A stretch of DNA of 64,000 nucleotides from assembly GCA_964586155.1 (NCBI GenBank), contig CAZPHC010000002.1:218399-282398 (forward strand). Direction: 5' to 3'. The notes beneath the pieces are model-generated. The model saw nothing but the letters and a program-made list of their open reading frames with translations, was not told the DNA's origin and ran no database searches. A program made the translations under genes and the position numbers. The stretch's first letter is position 1; every line of letters begins with the position of its first letter. Shown one piece after another: positions 33,826-44,766 of the stretch. This DNA comes from SXNM01 sp964586155. GTDB lineage: Bacteria > Myxococcota_A > UBA9042.

Positions 33826-34248
33826 ATGGACAAGAAGCCGTCGATCAAGATCCTGTCGATCGAGCCCTCCGTCATTCGGTTTCACCAGCCCTTCAAGGCC
33901 AACTGGGCGATCGAGGTCGACGACGAGCTCGAGGCCGCCAACGCCGAGTTGACGTTCCAGACCGACGACGCCCGCATCGTGCTGTTCGAGCATCAGGGCG
34001 ACCAGGACGGCCCCGTGCTCAAGCCCGTCGCCCTGGCCCCCGGCCTGCGCCTGCGCAAGACGACGCTGCTCGAGATGCGCCTGCGTCACGGTCTCGTCGG
34101 CGAAGAGAGCCGCGATGGCAGCAGCGCCCCGATGTCCCTGCACGCGCGCCTGAACGGCGACAACCAGCGCGTCGTGGCCGTCTCCTCGGCCTACGAGCTG
34201 CACGTCGCCGATCTCTCCGAGCGGCCCGTCACCAAGATCTTCCTCTAG
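33826..34248 (+). CDS. Hypothetical 140-residue protein
   Basis: A very strong ribosome site (GGAGAGGAGCAAAGGAAG) precedes ATG 33826. No signal peptide or membrane helix. It is predicted mainly beta (IKILSIEPSVIRFHQPFKANWAIEVDD, ELTFQTDDARIVLFE, AYELHVADL), with the look of an immunoglobulin-like or C2-like sandwich, but no family is recognised. Strong translation signals suggest an abundant protein. It ends in CTAG, the first copy of a 17-bp tandem duplication that separates it from the convergent neighbour. Confidence 0.75.
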   Translation: MDKKPSIKILSIEPSVIRFHQPFKANWAIEVDDELEAANAELTFQTDDARIVLFEHQGDQDGPVLKPVALAPGLRLRKTTLLEMRLRHGLVGEESRDGSSAPMSLHARLNGDNQRVVAVSSAYELHVADLSERPVTKIFL

Positions 34249-34268
34249 CGCAGATCTTTCTCTAGCGC
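34235..34268. repeat. 17-bp tandem duplication spanning two convergent stop codons
   Basis: Copy 1 (34235-34251) and copy 2 (34252-34268) differ at a single base (AGATCTTCC versus AGATCTTTC, then TCTAGCGC). The plus-strand gene stops in the CTAG of copy 1; the minus-strand gene stops in the CTAG of copy 2. Confidence 0.85.
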
Positions 34269-35455
34269 TTCGGCGTTCCCGGGGAGCCCGCTGCCGGCTC
34301 GGCGCCCGGCTTGGCCTCGGCGCCCGGCTTGGCCTCGGCGCCCGGCTTGGCCTCGGACTTGCCCGGCGCGGCCGGCGCGGTGGCCGCACGTTCGCTGCAC
34401 TGCAGCGGCGTCAGCACCGCTCCAGCCTCGGCGCGCATCCAGGCCCACGCCCGACCGTCGTCGTCGGGGGCCGTGGCCACGAGACAACCCGCCAGCATCA
34501 CGCTGCCGCGCGCCTTGGCCGGCACGCTCGCCTCGGCCGCGCCCGGACGCACGCGCACCGGCGGCGTCGCGGCGAGGATCGCGTCGCGTCCGGTCAACGC
34601 GGCGCAAGATCCCGGCGAAGGCGCGCCCGCGACCCAATCCGAGCCGTGGGGATCGACGTGATCCCGGGGCGCGACGGCCGTGGCGACGATGCCGGGCGCC
34701 GGCGTGCCCTCTTCGACGCCGGTGGCGTCCAGCTGCGCGACCAGGTCCGAGACGCCCTTGGCGCCTTGCATCCGCAACCAGACCGGGTGCTTGCGCCCGA
34801 CCATCGGCTCGATGCCGAGGCCGCGCAGGTCCTGGCCCGCGACCCGCAGCTCGCCCAGGACATGGCCAGCGCCGAAGTCGAGCACGGTCCAATGCAGCGA
34901 TCCGGCGGCGAAGCGCTCGTCCGGCGGCATCGCCTCGACGACGCTCAGCACCTCTCCCAGGCGTGCGAGCGCGACCAGCCGGTGCGTCGGCTCGAGCACG
35001 ACCTCCATCTTGCGCGACGCGATGTCGACGGTCGCCACGCCGCGAGGCCAGACGTAGAGCGGGAACGGGCCGCCGAGGATCGCGCCCACCGCGGGGAGCT
35101 CCGTCCCAGCGACCGCCGGCCCGGGCGGCAGCGAGGTCTGGCCGCGCCTGGCACCCGATTTGGCGTCGCGGAGCTCGACGGTATGGCGATCGATCGGCTT
35201 GCCGTCGAGCTCGAGCCTGCAGGCACGCGGCACGAGCAGGACCTCGCCGACGACCACGGGCAGACCTTCTTCGCACGACGGATGGACCGGCATGCGCGCG
35301 CCGGCCGCCGCCTGGCAGGTCCAGCTCGCCGCGCTGGCAGCGCCCGGCGCGAGGCCCGAGGCGACCAGCAGGGCGGTGATGGCGGTCACGGCGCGACGCA
35401 GCGGTCGCGTCGGCACGACGGGGAGATGCGTGCGGGAATCGGGCTCTGGGGACAT
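34262..35455 (-). CDS. Exported hypothetical protein with AKPGAE tail
   Basis: 397 residues. Two ATGs are adjacent; 35455 has AGGAGG at the better spacing. Signal peptide: Arg-rich lead, then AVTAITALLVASGLAPGAASA. The mature part is mostly beta, with several Cys that could pair (WTCQAAAG, HPSCEEG, PRACRLEL, GSCAALTG, AGCLVATA, LQCSER). The C-terminus carries three AKPGAE hexapeptide repeats in a Lys/Pro/Glu/Ala tail, likely disordered. No family recognised. Probably periplasmic. Confidence 0.75.
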   Translation of the reverse strand: MSPEPDSRTHLPVVPTRPLRRAVTAITALLVASGLAPGAASAASWTCQAAAGARMPVHPSCEEGLPVVVGEVLLVPRACRLELDGKPIDRHTVELRDAKSGARRGQTSLPPGPAVAGTELPAVGAILGGPFPLYVWPRGVATVDIASRKMEVVLEPTHRLVALARLGEVLSVVEAMPPDERFAAGSLHWTVLDFGAGHVLGELRVAGQDLRGLGIEPMVGRKHPVWLRMQGAKGVSDLVAQLDATGVEEGTPAPGIVATAVAPRDHVDPHGSDWVAGAPSPGSCAALTGRDAILAATPPVRVRPGAAEASVPAKARGSVMLAGCLVATAPDDDGRAWAWMRAEAGAVLTPLQCSERAATAPAAPGKSEAKPGAEAKPGAEAKPGAEPAAGSPGTPKR

Positions 35456-35854
35456 CATCGCCTCCTGGTTCGGTACCGTCAGCACGCTGGGCGCGGGCCG
35501 GCTGCGCGACGCGGACCGACCGCCCGCGCACCTGCTGCTTCGACGCGTGACCTTGCCACCGGATTCGCCTAGCATCTACAGTCGGTGTGGCCGACTTGAG
35601 TCGTCGTTGTCGTGACCTCGGCAGATTCGTCACCATGTGCGTCCGCACGGACGTCGAAGGGCCAAGGAACGACGATGCAGGGCCTCCAGAGCGGATCCAG
35701 GACCTTGGTCGTCGCGATCGCCGCCACCGCGGCCCAGGTCGCCTCCATCGCCTGGGCCATGTCGCTGCTGTTCTGAACGCGGACCGTCGTCGGTCGCCAG
35801 CCGGTCGCGGCCGGCGGCACGGCGCCCCCTCACCGAACCCTGACGAGGCCCCCG
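35456..35854. other. 399-bp interval between the exported protein and the membrane protein genes
   Basis: Holds the divergent upstream regions of both genes and one plausible 33-codon gene (35675-35776). A poor inverted arrangement GACTTGAGTCGTCGTTG near 35594 was seen, but no convincing hairpin or promoter. Confidence 0.5.
35675..35776 (+). CDS. Possible 33-residue hydrophobic miniprotein
   Basis: ATG at 35675, preceded by AAGGAAC at 7-nt spacing, runs to TGA at 35774-35776. The peptide has a polar start (MQGLQSGSR) followed by an uninterrupted hydrophobic/small-residue stretch ending MSLLF, long enough for one membrane helix. It lies 78 bp before a polytopic membrane protein and could be cotranscribed with it. 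Short length means chance cannot be excluded. Confidence 0.38.
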   Translation: MQGLQSGSRTLVVAIAATAAQVASIAWAMSLLF

Positions 35855-36868
35855 ATGTTGTCGCCACCCCAGGCCCGTGCGCGTGCGACCGTGCTGGCTG
35901 TCGAGGTGTCGACGCTCGGCGTCGCGGCCGGGACGTGCATCGCGCTGGCGCTCTCGGCGTTGCTGCGCCCTGGCGCGCTCGCCCTGGCGCCGGCCGCCTT
36001 CGCGATCGCGGCGACGAGCGCGTGGCTCGGCTTCGGTGGCGCGACCATGTCGCTGCGGCTGGGGCTCGGTGGCGCCCTGGTCGGCGCCTCGCGCGCGTCG
36101 GCGGTGACGGTGGCCGTCGCGGCCGGCCTGCTCGCAGCGGGTGCCACTGCCGCGGCCCTCGTCTCGCGCGGCTGGGCGTCCGCGAACGGCGCCACGGCGA
36201 TGTCGGGCGAATCGGTCGTCGTGCTGGCGCTCGTCGCCGCGCTGGGCTGGGCGACGCTGGCGACCCTGGCGCGCCGTCAGCTCGACGCCCTCGATGGTTC
36301 GGCGACGCCCCTGGCCGACGTGCTCCAGCCCCCCGCCCAGGGCCTGCTGTCCGGCTTTGGCGTCGTGCTCCTGGTCGGCCTCATCGGCGGTACCATCAGC
36401 GCAGAGTTGACCTACGAACTGGGCGCCGCGATGGCGATGGCGGCGCTCTGGGCCCTCGCCAGCACCGCCCGCATCCTGCGTGGCATCCGTCGCGCCCTGC
36501 GCGAGCGACGGGCCGAGGCGGCCCAGCTGCCCCAGGTGGCCGGCGCCTGGCGCCAGGCCGCGCTGACCACCTTGCTCGGCCTGTTCGTGCCAACCCTCGT
36601 GATCATCGCGGATCTGGCCAGCGCGCGGCTCAACGGTGTCGTCATCGCGGGCTTCGCGCTGATCGTGGTCGGCCATCCCCTTCGCTACGCGCTCGCAGTC
36701 TGCAGGTTGCAGGACCCGTTCCTGCGGCGATCCGGTCGGCGACCGGAGCCCGGAGTCCTCGACGATGACGATGACGATGATGCCGACCCGGCCGGGCCGC
36801 AGGCGGGGCAGCCACGGTCCGCGCCGGCCGACGGCTGGTCGCCGTCCCCCTGGACCGATCGGCCCTGA
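35855..36868 (+). CDS. Polytopic membrane protein of unknown function
   Basis: 337 residues with roughly seven hydrophobic segments, for example VSTLGVAAGTCIALALSALL, GLLSGFGVVLLVGLIGGTI, LLGLFVPTLVIIADLASA and GVVIAGFALIVVGHPLRYAL. Loops contain Arg-rich positive patches. The C-terminal ~50 residues are soluble, with a run of seven Asp (DDDDDDDADP) and a Pro-rich end. No transporter signature was recognised. Only a weak GAGG precedes the ATG. Confidence 0.75.
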   Translation: MLSPPQARARATVLAVEVSTLGVAAGTCIALALSALLRPGALALAPAAFAIAATSAWLGFGGATMSLRLGLGGALVGASRASAVTVAVAAGLLAAGATAAALVSRGWASANGATAMSGESVVVLALVAALGWATLATLARRQLDALDGSATPLADVLQPPAQGLLSGFGVVLLVGLIGGTISAELTYELGAAMAMAALWALASTARILRGIRRALRERRAEAAQLPQVAGAWRQAALTTLLGLFVPTLVIIADLASARLNGVVIAGFALIVVGHPLRYALAVCRLQDPFLRRSGRRPEPGVLDDDDDDDADPAGPQAGQPRSAPADGWSPSPWTDRP

Positions 36869-36878
36869 GCGCCTACCG

Positions 36879-36907
36879 TTGCGAAATTTGCCGACTGCGG
36901 CTATCTG
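36879..36907 (+). promoter_or_regulatory. Putative promoter of the kinase operon
   Basis: TTGCGA, 17-bp spacer, TATCTG, leaving a leader of about 100 nt before the kinase ATG at 37015. Confidence 0.48.
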
Positions 36908-37014
36908 TCGGGGTCAGCCAGCAGGAGACACTCCGAGCCAACGCGCGTGGGCCTGACGGTGCCAACTGGATTCGACCGAGCGTATCGTCAGGATGCGCAT
37001 GAGGATGGGGCGGA

Positions 37015-39102
<2,088 letters not shown>

Positions 39103-39170
39103 GCCGTTGGCCGCGCCGAGCGCCCGCTCCGCGTGCCTGCCGACCCGCAATGAACGTGGGGGATCCGCGA

Positions 39171-40232
39171 ATGTGGAAGTTCATCTCGACACTGCAACGC
39201 CGACGCGTCGCGCCGTTCGTGGTCGCCCTGAGCCTGTGTGCCGTCGCGACGAGCGTGATCAGCCCACGCGTCGTGCTCGCGCAGGACGCAGCCGCCAAGG
39301 CGCTCGAGCTCGCGAGTTCGGGCGCCGTGCATTTCAAGGCCGAGCGGTTCCCCGAGGCCGCGCGCGACTTCGAGGCGGCCTACCGCACCAACCCGGTCGA
39401 CCCGAAGAACCTGCGCTACGCCGGTCGCGCCTGGGAGCAGGTCGGCGTCTGGGATCGCGCGATCAGCCTGTTCGAGCGCTACCTGCAGGTCGAGACCAGC
39501 CCGGAGCTGCGCCAGTCGATCGTGCCGCGTCTCGACAAGCTCAAGGCCACCACGCCGCAGGAGCGCGCCGAGGCGCTGGCGATGGCCACCATCAAGTACC
39601 CGCAGGCGCGCCTCGAGGGAGAGGCCGCCCAGGCGTTCGAGCGCCTCGGTGACAAGGCCAGCCTCGAGCGCGCGATCAAGCTCTACGAGACGTCGCGCCT
39701 GTGGGCCGAGACCCCGGCCGAGAAGGCCCGCGTCGATGACGACATCAACCGCGTGCGCCAGCGCATCACCGCGCTCGAGAAGGGCGGCGATACGCAGCAG
39801 AACAACCAGAACAACCAGCAGAACCAGAACAACCAACAGCCCGACCCCAAGAAGCCCGAGCCGCCCAAGAGCGACACGCTCGGCACAGTCCTGTACATCG
39901 CGGGCGGCGTGGCGATCGTCGCGGGCGCCGGCCTCGTCGGTGTCGGCTACATGCAGTACAGCGGCGCCATCGAAGACAACGACAGCGGCAAGTTCAAGAC
40001 CAAGGCCGACTACGACGACGCGCTCGGCTCGGCGAAGACGACCTACGTCGCGGGCGCCGCGGTCGCCGGTGTCGGCGTGATCGTGGTCGGCGTCGCCGTC
40101 GCCCGGACCTTGATGGCTCCGGCCGCGGCGCCGGCGACCAAGGGGGCGGCGGCAGGCGCGACGACCTCGTGGCAGCTGCTTCCGCGTCTGACGCAGGATG
40201 GCGTCGGCCTCGCCTTGGGTGGCAGCTTCTAG
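39171..40232 (+). CDS. Exported TPR-like protein with C-terminal membrane helices
   Basis: 353 residues. ATG 39171 is preferred because GGGGGATCC precedes it; ATG 39150 lacks a site. Signal peptide ends near VVLAQDA. TPR-like helices at about 40-200 (ALELASSGAVHFKAERFPEAARDFEAAYRTNP is a classic unit, DNA 39298-39393). A Gln/Asn-rich run (QQNNQNNQQNQ) and a Pro/Lys linker follow, then two hydrophobic segments (LYIAGGVAIVAGAGLVGVGYM and TYVAGAAVAGVGVIVVGVAVA). This layout is common in myxobacterial proteins encoded beside Ser/Thr kinases. It probably forms an envelope complex with its neighbours. Confidence 0.82.
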   Translation: MWKFISTLQRRRVAPFVVALSLCAVATSVISPRVVLAQDAAAKALELASSGAVHFKAERFPEAARDFEAAYRTNPVDPKNLRYAGRAWEQVGVWDRAISLFERYLQVETSPELRQSIVPRLDKLKATTPQERAEALAMATIKYPQARLEGEAAQAFERLGDKASLERAIKLYETSRLWAETPAEKARVDDDINRVRQRITALEKGGDTQQNNQNNQQNQNNQQPDPKKPEPPKSDTLGTVLYIAGGVAIVAGAGLVGVGYMQYSGAIEDNDSGKFKTKADYDDALGSAKTTYVAGAAVAGVGVIVVGVAVARTLMAPAAAPATKGAAAGATTSWQLLPRLTQDGVGLALGGSF

Positions 40233-40354
40233 CAGACATCGAGGCGCGGACGCCGCAAGCCTTGCGGCGGGCCGGCGGCGGTCGGCATGGTGCGAACAGA
40301 GAGACGAGCGAACGAGGCGGGCGACGCCACGAGCGCAAGGTAGCGAGGACGAAG

Positions 40355-43300
40355 ATGGCTTCAGCGCGATGTCTTGGCCCAACCCCCTGGACCCTGCCGC
40401 TCTTGCTGGCGCTCGCGGTTGTCCTGCCCGCTTGCTTGCCGGAGCCGACCGCGTTCAAGGCGGGCGTCGTCGACACCCCCGACACCACGGGCGGCGGCGG
40501 CGGCGATGACGGCCAGACCAACACCGACACGACCAAGATCGACTCCAACGCCGGCAAGGGCTGCACGTCGGCCAGCGAATGCGGCGAGGCGACGGGCATC
40601 TGCCGTCAGATGGCATGCGACGGCGGAAAGTGCATCGAAGAGGACCGCAGCGACAACACCGTCTGCGACGACGGCAACCCCTGCACCAAGGACGACCGCT
40701 GCCAGAAGGGCGCCTGCGTTCCCGGCGCGCCGCCCGATTGCGACGACGCCAACGCTTGCACCACCGACACCTGCGAGGCCGCCGACGGCTCGTGCGTCCA
40801 CACCAAAGCCGACGGCAAGGCCTGCGATGACGGTGAAGCCTGCACCGCCAACGAGACCTGCCTGGACGGTGCCTGCAGCGCCGCCAAGGCGACCTGGGTC
40901 TGCGTCTGCAACCCCGACGCCGCCGACGGCGACAGCCTGAGCTGCAGCGCGAAGAATCCGGCCAACAAGTGCAAGGGCAGCTACTACTGCCATCGCGACG
41001 ACAAGAACATGTTCGTCTGCGACATCAATCCTTCGACGGTCGCCAACTGCGACAGCAGCGAAGACACCGAATGCCTCAAGAACTGGTGTGATCCCAAGGT
41101 CGGCAAGTGCGAGTTCACGCCCGTCGAGATCGTCAAGGGCTCGCCGAACCAGAAGTGCGACGACGGCGACGTCTGCACCACCACCGACATCTGCAAGGAC
41201 GGCAAGTGCGTGCCGGGCACGATGCTCTGTCAGTGCACGCCCTTCGATCTCAAGAGCTGCTTCACCACGCAGAACATGAAGAACGACCCCTGCAAGGGTC
41301 AGGTCTACTGCGCCAACGCCGGCAAGGGCCCGCCGCCATTGGGCGCCGACCCGAAGGAGTGGACGCATTGCGCCATCAACCCCGCGTCGGTGGTGCAATG
41401 CCCCAACGCCAGCGACACCCCATGCGCTGTGAACCAATGCGTGGTCGAGGGGGACGTCGGCGTCTGCAAGATGACGGCAGTCAACACCTACACGCTCTGC
41501 GAAGACGGCGATCCGTGCACGCCGACGGTCACGGTCTGCAACAAGGACGGCAGCTGCGACGGCGCCTTCAAGCAGAAGTGTGACGCCAACGGCCAATGCC
41601 TCGGCAATGACGGCAAGCCCAACCCCGGGCAGGTCTGCGAGGACGGCAGCTGTGTCATCCCGTGCAGCTCGAGCAACCCGTGCGCGCTCGGCAACGTCTG
41701 CGTCGACGGCTACTGCGTGGTCAAGACCTGTGGCTGCGAGAAGGACGCCGACTGCGCCGACAAGGAGGACGGAGACGCCTGCAACGGCACGCTCTTCTGC
41801 GACAAGGCCATCGGCCAATGTGTGCTCAACAAGGCCACCGTCGTCGGCACCTGCCCGACCGTCGACGACACCGCCTGCATCCGCAACATCTGCTACCCGC
41901 AGCTCGGCGTGTGCAAGCTGACGCCGACCGAGAACATCAAGAAAGAGGAGTTCAAGGACACCAAGACCGGAGCCACGACGGTCAAGGTCATCCCGTACCC
42001 GGTCAAGCGGGTCAACGCCTTCTGCGACGACGGCGACGCCTGCACCCCGGTCGACGAATGCAACAAGGGCGTCTGCGTGCCGGACGACACCAACACCTGC
42101 TTCTGCAAGAAGGACGCCGACTGCGGCGACGACGGCAACCTCTGCAACGGCACGCCCTACTGCGACCTCAGCAGCGGCCAGGGCACCTGCAAGATCAACC
42201 CCGTCACCGTCGTCAAATGCACCGGCAACAACGACTCGGCCTGCGTCAAGAACGTCTGCGACGCAAAGACCGGCAAGTGCGGCCTCAAGCCGACGCCGGG
42301 CGTCGTCTACTGCGACGACGGCGACCCCTGCACCGCGGTTTCGGACTGCAAGGACGGCAAGTGCCAGCCCGGCACGCCCATCTGTGCCTGCACCAGCAAC
42401 GCCGACTGCGCCGCGCAAGAGGACGGCAACGTCTGCAATGGCACGCTCTTCTGCAACCTGCTGACCAAGCAATGCGAGACCAACCCGGCGACCGTCGTCA
42501 AATGCAGCACCGCCAACGACACCGAGTGCCTGGCCAACACCTGCGACCCCAAGCTCGGCAAGTGCTCGATGCAGCCCGCCAACAACTTCAAGGCCTGCGA
42601 CGCGGGTGATCCGTGCCTCGCCAGCCCGGTCTGCTTCAACGGCAGCTGCTTCGCCGAGTCGAACCTCTGCCAATGCGGCACCGACGCCGACTGCGCCAAG
42701 TACGACGACGGCAACGCCTGCAACGGAACGCCCTACTGCGACAAGACCGTGCCCGGCAAGTTCGCCTGCAAGGTCAACCCGGCGTCGATCGTCACCTGCC
42801 CGGACCCCGGCAACTCCTGCCTGACCGCGCAATGCAACAAGGCCAGCGGCAAGTGCGAGTCGCTGCCCAAGCCCGACAACGTCATCCTCTGCGACGACGG
42901 CAACCCCTGCACCAAGGGCGACTCGTGCGTCGCCGGCGCCTGCACCGCCGGGGCCAACTTCTGCCAATGCCAGACCGACAACGACTGCGCGCCCTTCGAT
43001 GACGGCAACCCGTGCAACGGCACGTTCATCTGCGAAAAGGGCGACGGCAAGAGCCTGTGCAAGATCAACCCGGCGACGGTCATCACCTGCGAGGCCGCCA
43101 AGGCCGGCAGCTGCCTGGTCAGCGCCTGCAACCCCACGACCGCCAAGTGCGAGAGCGTCTCGGGCACGACCTGCAGCGACGGCGACCCCTGCACCGCGGA
43201 CTCCTGCGATCCCAAGCTCGACACCTGCATCCACACGCCGGTCGCCGACGGCCTGCAATGCGACGTTCTCGGCAGCCCGGGCATCTGCCTGGGCGACGGC

Positions 43301-44098
43301 AAGGGCAAGAGCAGCTGCGTCAAGAAGCCGGCGGCCGACGTCGTCTACCTGCCCGCCGGCAACGCCTTCCGCGGCTGCAGCACGACCGACGCCGCCGTCT
43401 GCCAGGCCGACGAGAAGCCGCAGCAGGAGGTCCAGTTCTCCAAGGGCATCTGGATGAGCCGCTTCGAGGTCACCGTCGCGCAGTACACGGCCTGCGTCAC
43501 CGCCGGCAAGTGCGCGGCGCCGGCGCTCAAGGGCGTCGGCTGCACCTACGACGCCAAGGACGGCAACGCGGTGGTCAACTGCGTGGCGCCGACCGAAGCC
43601 AAGACGTTCTGCACCTACTACGGCACGCTCGTCAGCAAGGTGGGTCGCCTGCCGACCGAGGCCGAGTGGGAGCGCGCGGCGCGCGGCGGTTGCGAGACCT
43701 TCGCCTCGGGCACCTGCAAGGAGGCGGTCCGCAGCTACCCGTGGGGCAACGTGCCCGAAGCCTCCTGCACCATGGCGGTGATGCAGAGCGCCACCGGCGT
43801 CGCCGGCTGCGACAGCAAGGGGCCGCTCTACCCGGGTTCGCGGCCCAACGACCGCAGCCTCTACGACGTCTACGACCTCGTCGGCAACCTCAGTGAGTGG
43901 GTCGCCGACACCTACGCCGCCGGCGCCTACTCCGCCGGCACGTCACCGGCGATCGACCCGCTGAACACCGCGGCCGGCAACCAGGTCGTGCGCGGCGGCA
44001 GCTACAACGCCGTCGCCAACGAGATGCGCGCCGGTCGCCGCAGCTCGGCGCCCACCGCCGCGGCCACCATCGGCTTCCGCTGCGTCCTCGAGCAATAG
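40355..44098 (+). CDS. Cys-rich lipoprotein with C-terminal FGE/sulfatase-modifying-type domain
   Basis: 1247 residues. Lipobox VLPAC (C27), then a Thr/Asp/Gly linker. Residues ~55-985 are Cys-rich: about ten CDDGxPCTxxDxC units alternate with a second unit of the kind CxCxxDADCA...DGNxCNGTxxC...CKINPATVVxC. Residues ~993-1247 form a formylglycine-generating-enzyme-like (SUMF1/DUF323) domain, with VVYLPAGNAFRGCS, RFEVTVAQYTACV, GRLPTEAEWERAARGG, YDVYDLVGNLSEWVAD, VVRGGSY and GFRCVLEQ. Surface exposure and the lack of a neighbouring sulfatase suggest a binding or scaffold role rather than sulfatase activation. The ATG follows GAGGACGA. Third gene of the kinase cluster. Confidence 0.88.
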   Translation: MASARCLGPTPWTLPLLLALAVVLPACLPEPTAFKAGVVDTPDTTGGGGGDDGQTNTDTTKIDSNAGKGCTSASECGEATGICRQMACDGGKCIEEDRSDNTVCDDGNPCTKDDRCQKGACVPGAPPDCDDANACTTDTCEAADGSCVHTKADGKACDDGEACTANETCLDGACSAAKATWVCVCNPDAADGDSLSCSAKNPANKCKGSYYCHRDDKNMFVCDINPSTVANCDSSEDTECLKNWCDPKVGKCEFTPVEIVKGSPNQKCDDGDVCTTTDICKDGKCVPGTMLCQCTPFDLKSCFTTQNMKNDPCKGQVYCANAGKGPPPLGADPKEWTHCAINPASVVQCPNASDTPCAVNQCVVEGDVGVCKMTAVNTYTLCEDGDPCTPTVTVCNKDGSCDGAFKQKCDANGQCLGNDGKPNPGQVCEDGSCVIPCSSSNPCALGNVCVDGYCVVKTCGCEKDADCADKEDGDACNGTLFCDKAIGQCVLNKATVVGTCPTVDDTACIRNICYPQLGVCKLTPTENIKKEEFKDTKTGATTVKVIPYPVKRVNAFCDDGDACTPVDECNKGVCVPDDTNTCFCKKDADCGDDGNLCNGTPYCDLSSGQGTCKINPVTVVKCTGNNDSACVKNVCDAKTGKCGLKPTPGVVYCDDGDPCTAVSDCKDGKCQPGTPICACTSNADCAAQEDGNVCNGTLFCNLLTKQCETNPATVVKCSTANDTECLANTCDPKLGKCSMQPANNFKACDAGDPCLASPVCFNGSCFAESNLCQCGTDADCAKYDDGNACNGTPYCDKTVPGKFACKVNPASIVTCPDPGNSCLTAQCNKASGKCESLPKPDNVILCDDGNPCTKGDSCVAGACTAGANFCQCQTDNDCAPFDDGNPCNGTFICEKGDGKSLCKINPATVITCEAAKAGSCLVSACNPTTAKCESVSGTTCSDGDPCTADSCDPKLDTCIHTPVADGLQCDVLGSPGICLGDGKGKSSCVKKPAADVVYLPAGNAFRGCSTTDAAVCQADEKPQQEVQFSKGIWMSRFEVTVAQYTACVTAGKCAAPALKGVGCTYDAKDGNAVVNCVAPTEAKTFCTYYGTLVSKVGRLPTEAEWERAARGGCETFASGTCKEAVRSYPWGNVPEASCTMAVMQSATGVAGCDSKGPLYPGSRPNDRSLYDVYDLVGNLSEWVADTYAAGAYSAGTSPAIDPLNTAAGNQVVRGGSYNAVANEMRAGRRSSAPTAAATIGFRCVLEQ

Positions 44099-44120
44099 CC
44101 ACCGGATCGCGACCGCGACG

Positions 44121-44149
44121 TTGCCCTGGCTGCCCGTGAGTCCTATCTT
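44121..44149 (+). promoter_or_regulatory. Putative ccmE promoter
   Basis: TTGCCC, 17-bp spacer, TATCTT, the -10 ending 42 bp before ATG 44192. Suggests ccmE is transcribed apart from the kinase cluster. Confidence 0.5.
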
Positions 44150-44191
44150 CCTGCGGTCGATGGCCGTCCGTCATCGACGCCGGAGGATCCC

Positions 44192-44734
44192 ATGGCCCAT
44201 GTCACCAACGCGCCCGCGACCCCAGCGGCGCTGCAGCCCGCACGCAAGTCCATCGCGCCGATCGTGATCGCGCTGGTCATCGCGGCGATCGGCTTCTTCG
44301 TCATCACCAGCAGCACCAGCGGCGGCTCGGGCATGTTCAGCTACACCATGGCCGAGCTGACCGAGCGCAAGGCCGAGCTCGAGGGCAAGGACGTCAAGGT
44401 CGCCGGTCGCATCGTCAAGGGCAGCGTCCGCGGCGAACCCGCGAGCCCGTCGTTCCGCTTCGATCTCGAAGATGACGCCGGCCACACCATCGCCGTCGGC
44501 TACACCCGCCTGCTGCCCGATCCCTTCGAAGAGGGCCGCGAAGCGATCGTCCAGGGTCGGGTCGAGAACGGCGTGATCCTCGCCAGCAACCTGACGGTCA
44601 AATGCCCCAGCCGCTACGCCGACACCGAGTCGATGAGCGACGCCGAGAAGCAGAAGTACTACGAGACCGACTACCGCAAGCACGCCGAGATGGGCGGCGC
44701 CAAGGCGCCCGTCGCCCCCGCGGGCCAGCCGTAG
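44192..44734 (+). CDS. ccmE: Cytochrome c maturation haem chaperone CcmE, CxxxY type
   Basis: 180 residues. One N-terminal membrane helix (about 21-40) and a periplasmic OB-fold domain: VKVAGRIVKGSV, PSFRFDLEDDAGHTIAVGYTRLLPDPFEEGREAIVQGRVENGVILASNLTVKCPSRY in order (DNA 44390-44618). In E. coli CcmE the haem-binding site is HxxxY; here it is C138-P-S-R-Y142. CcmE proteins with Cys in place of His are known from archaea and some Desulfovibrio and belong to a variant maturation system. No other ccm gene is adjacent. GGAGGATCCC precedes the ATG. Confidence 0.92.
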   Translation: MAHVTNAPATPAALQPARKSIAPIVIALVIAAIGFFVITSSTSGGSGMFSYTMAELTERKAELEGKDVKVAGRIVKGSVRGEPASPSFRFDLEDDAGHTIAVGYTRLLPDPFEEGREAIVQGRVENGVILASNLTVKCPSRYADTESMSDAEKQKYYETDYRKHAEMGGAKAPVAPAGQP

Positions 44735-44766
44735 CCGAGCCGAGGGCGCTGCAGGCCGCCCCGGGT

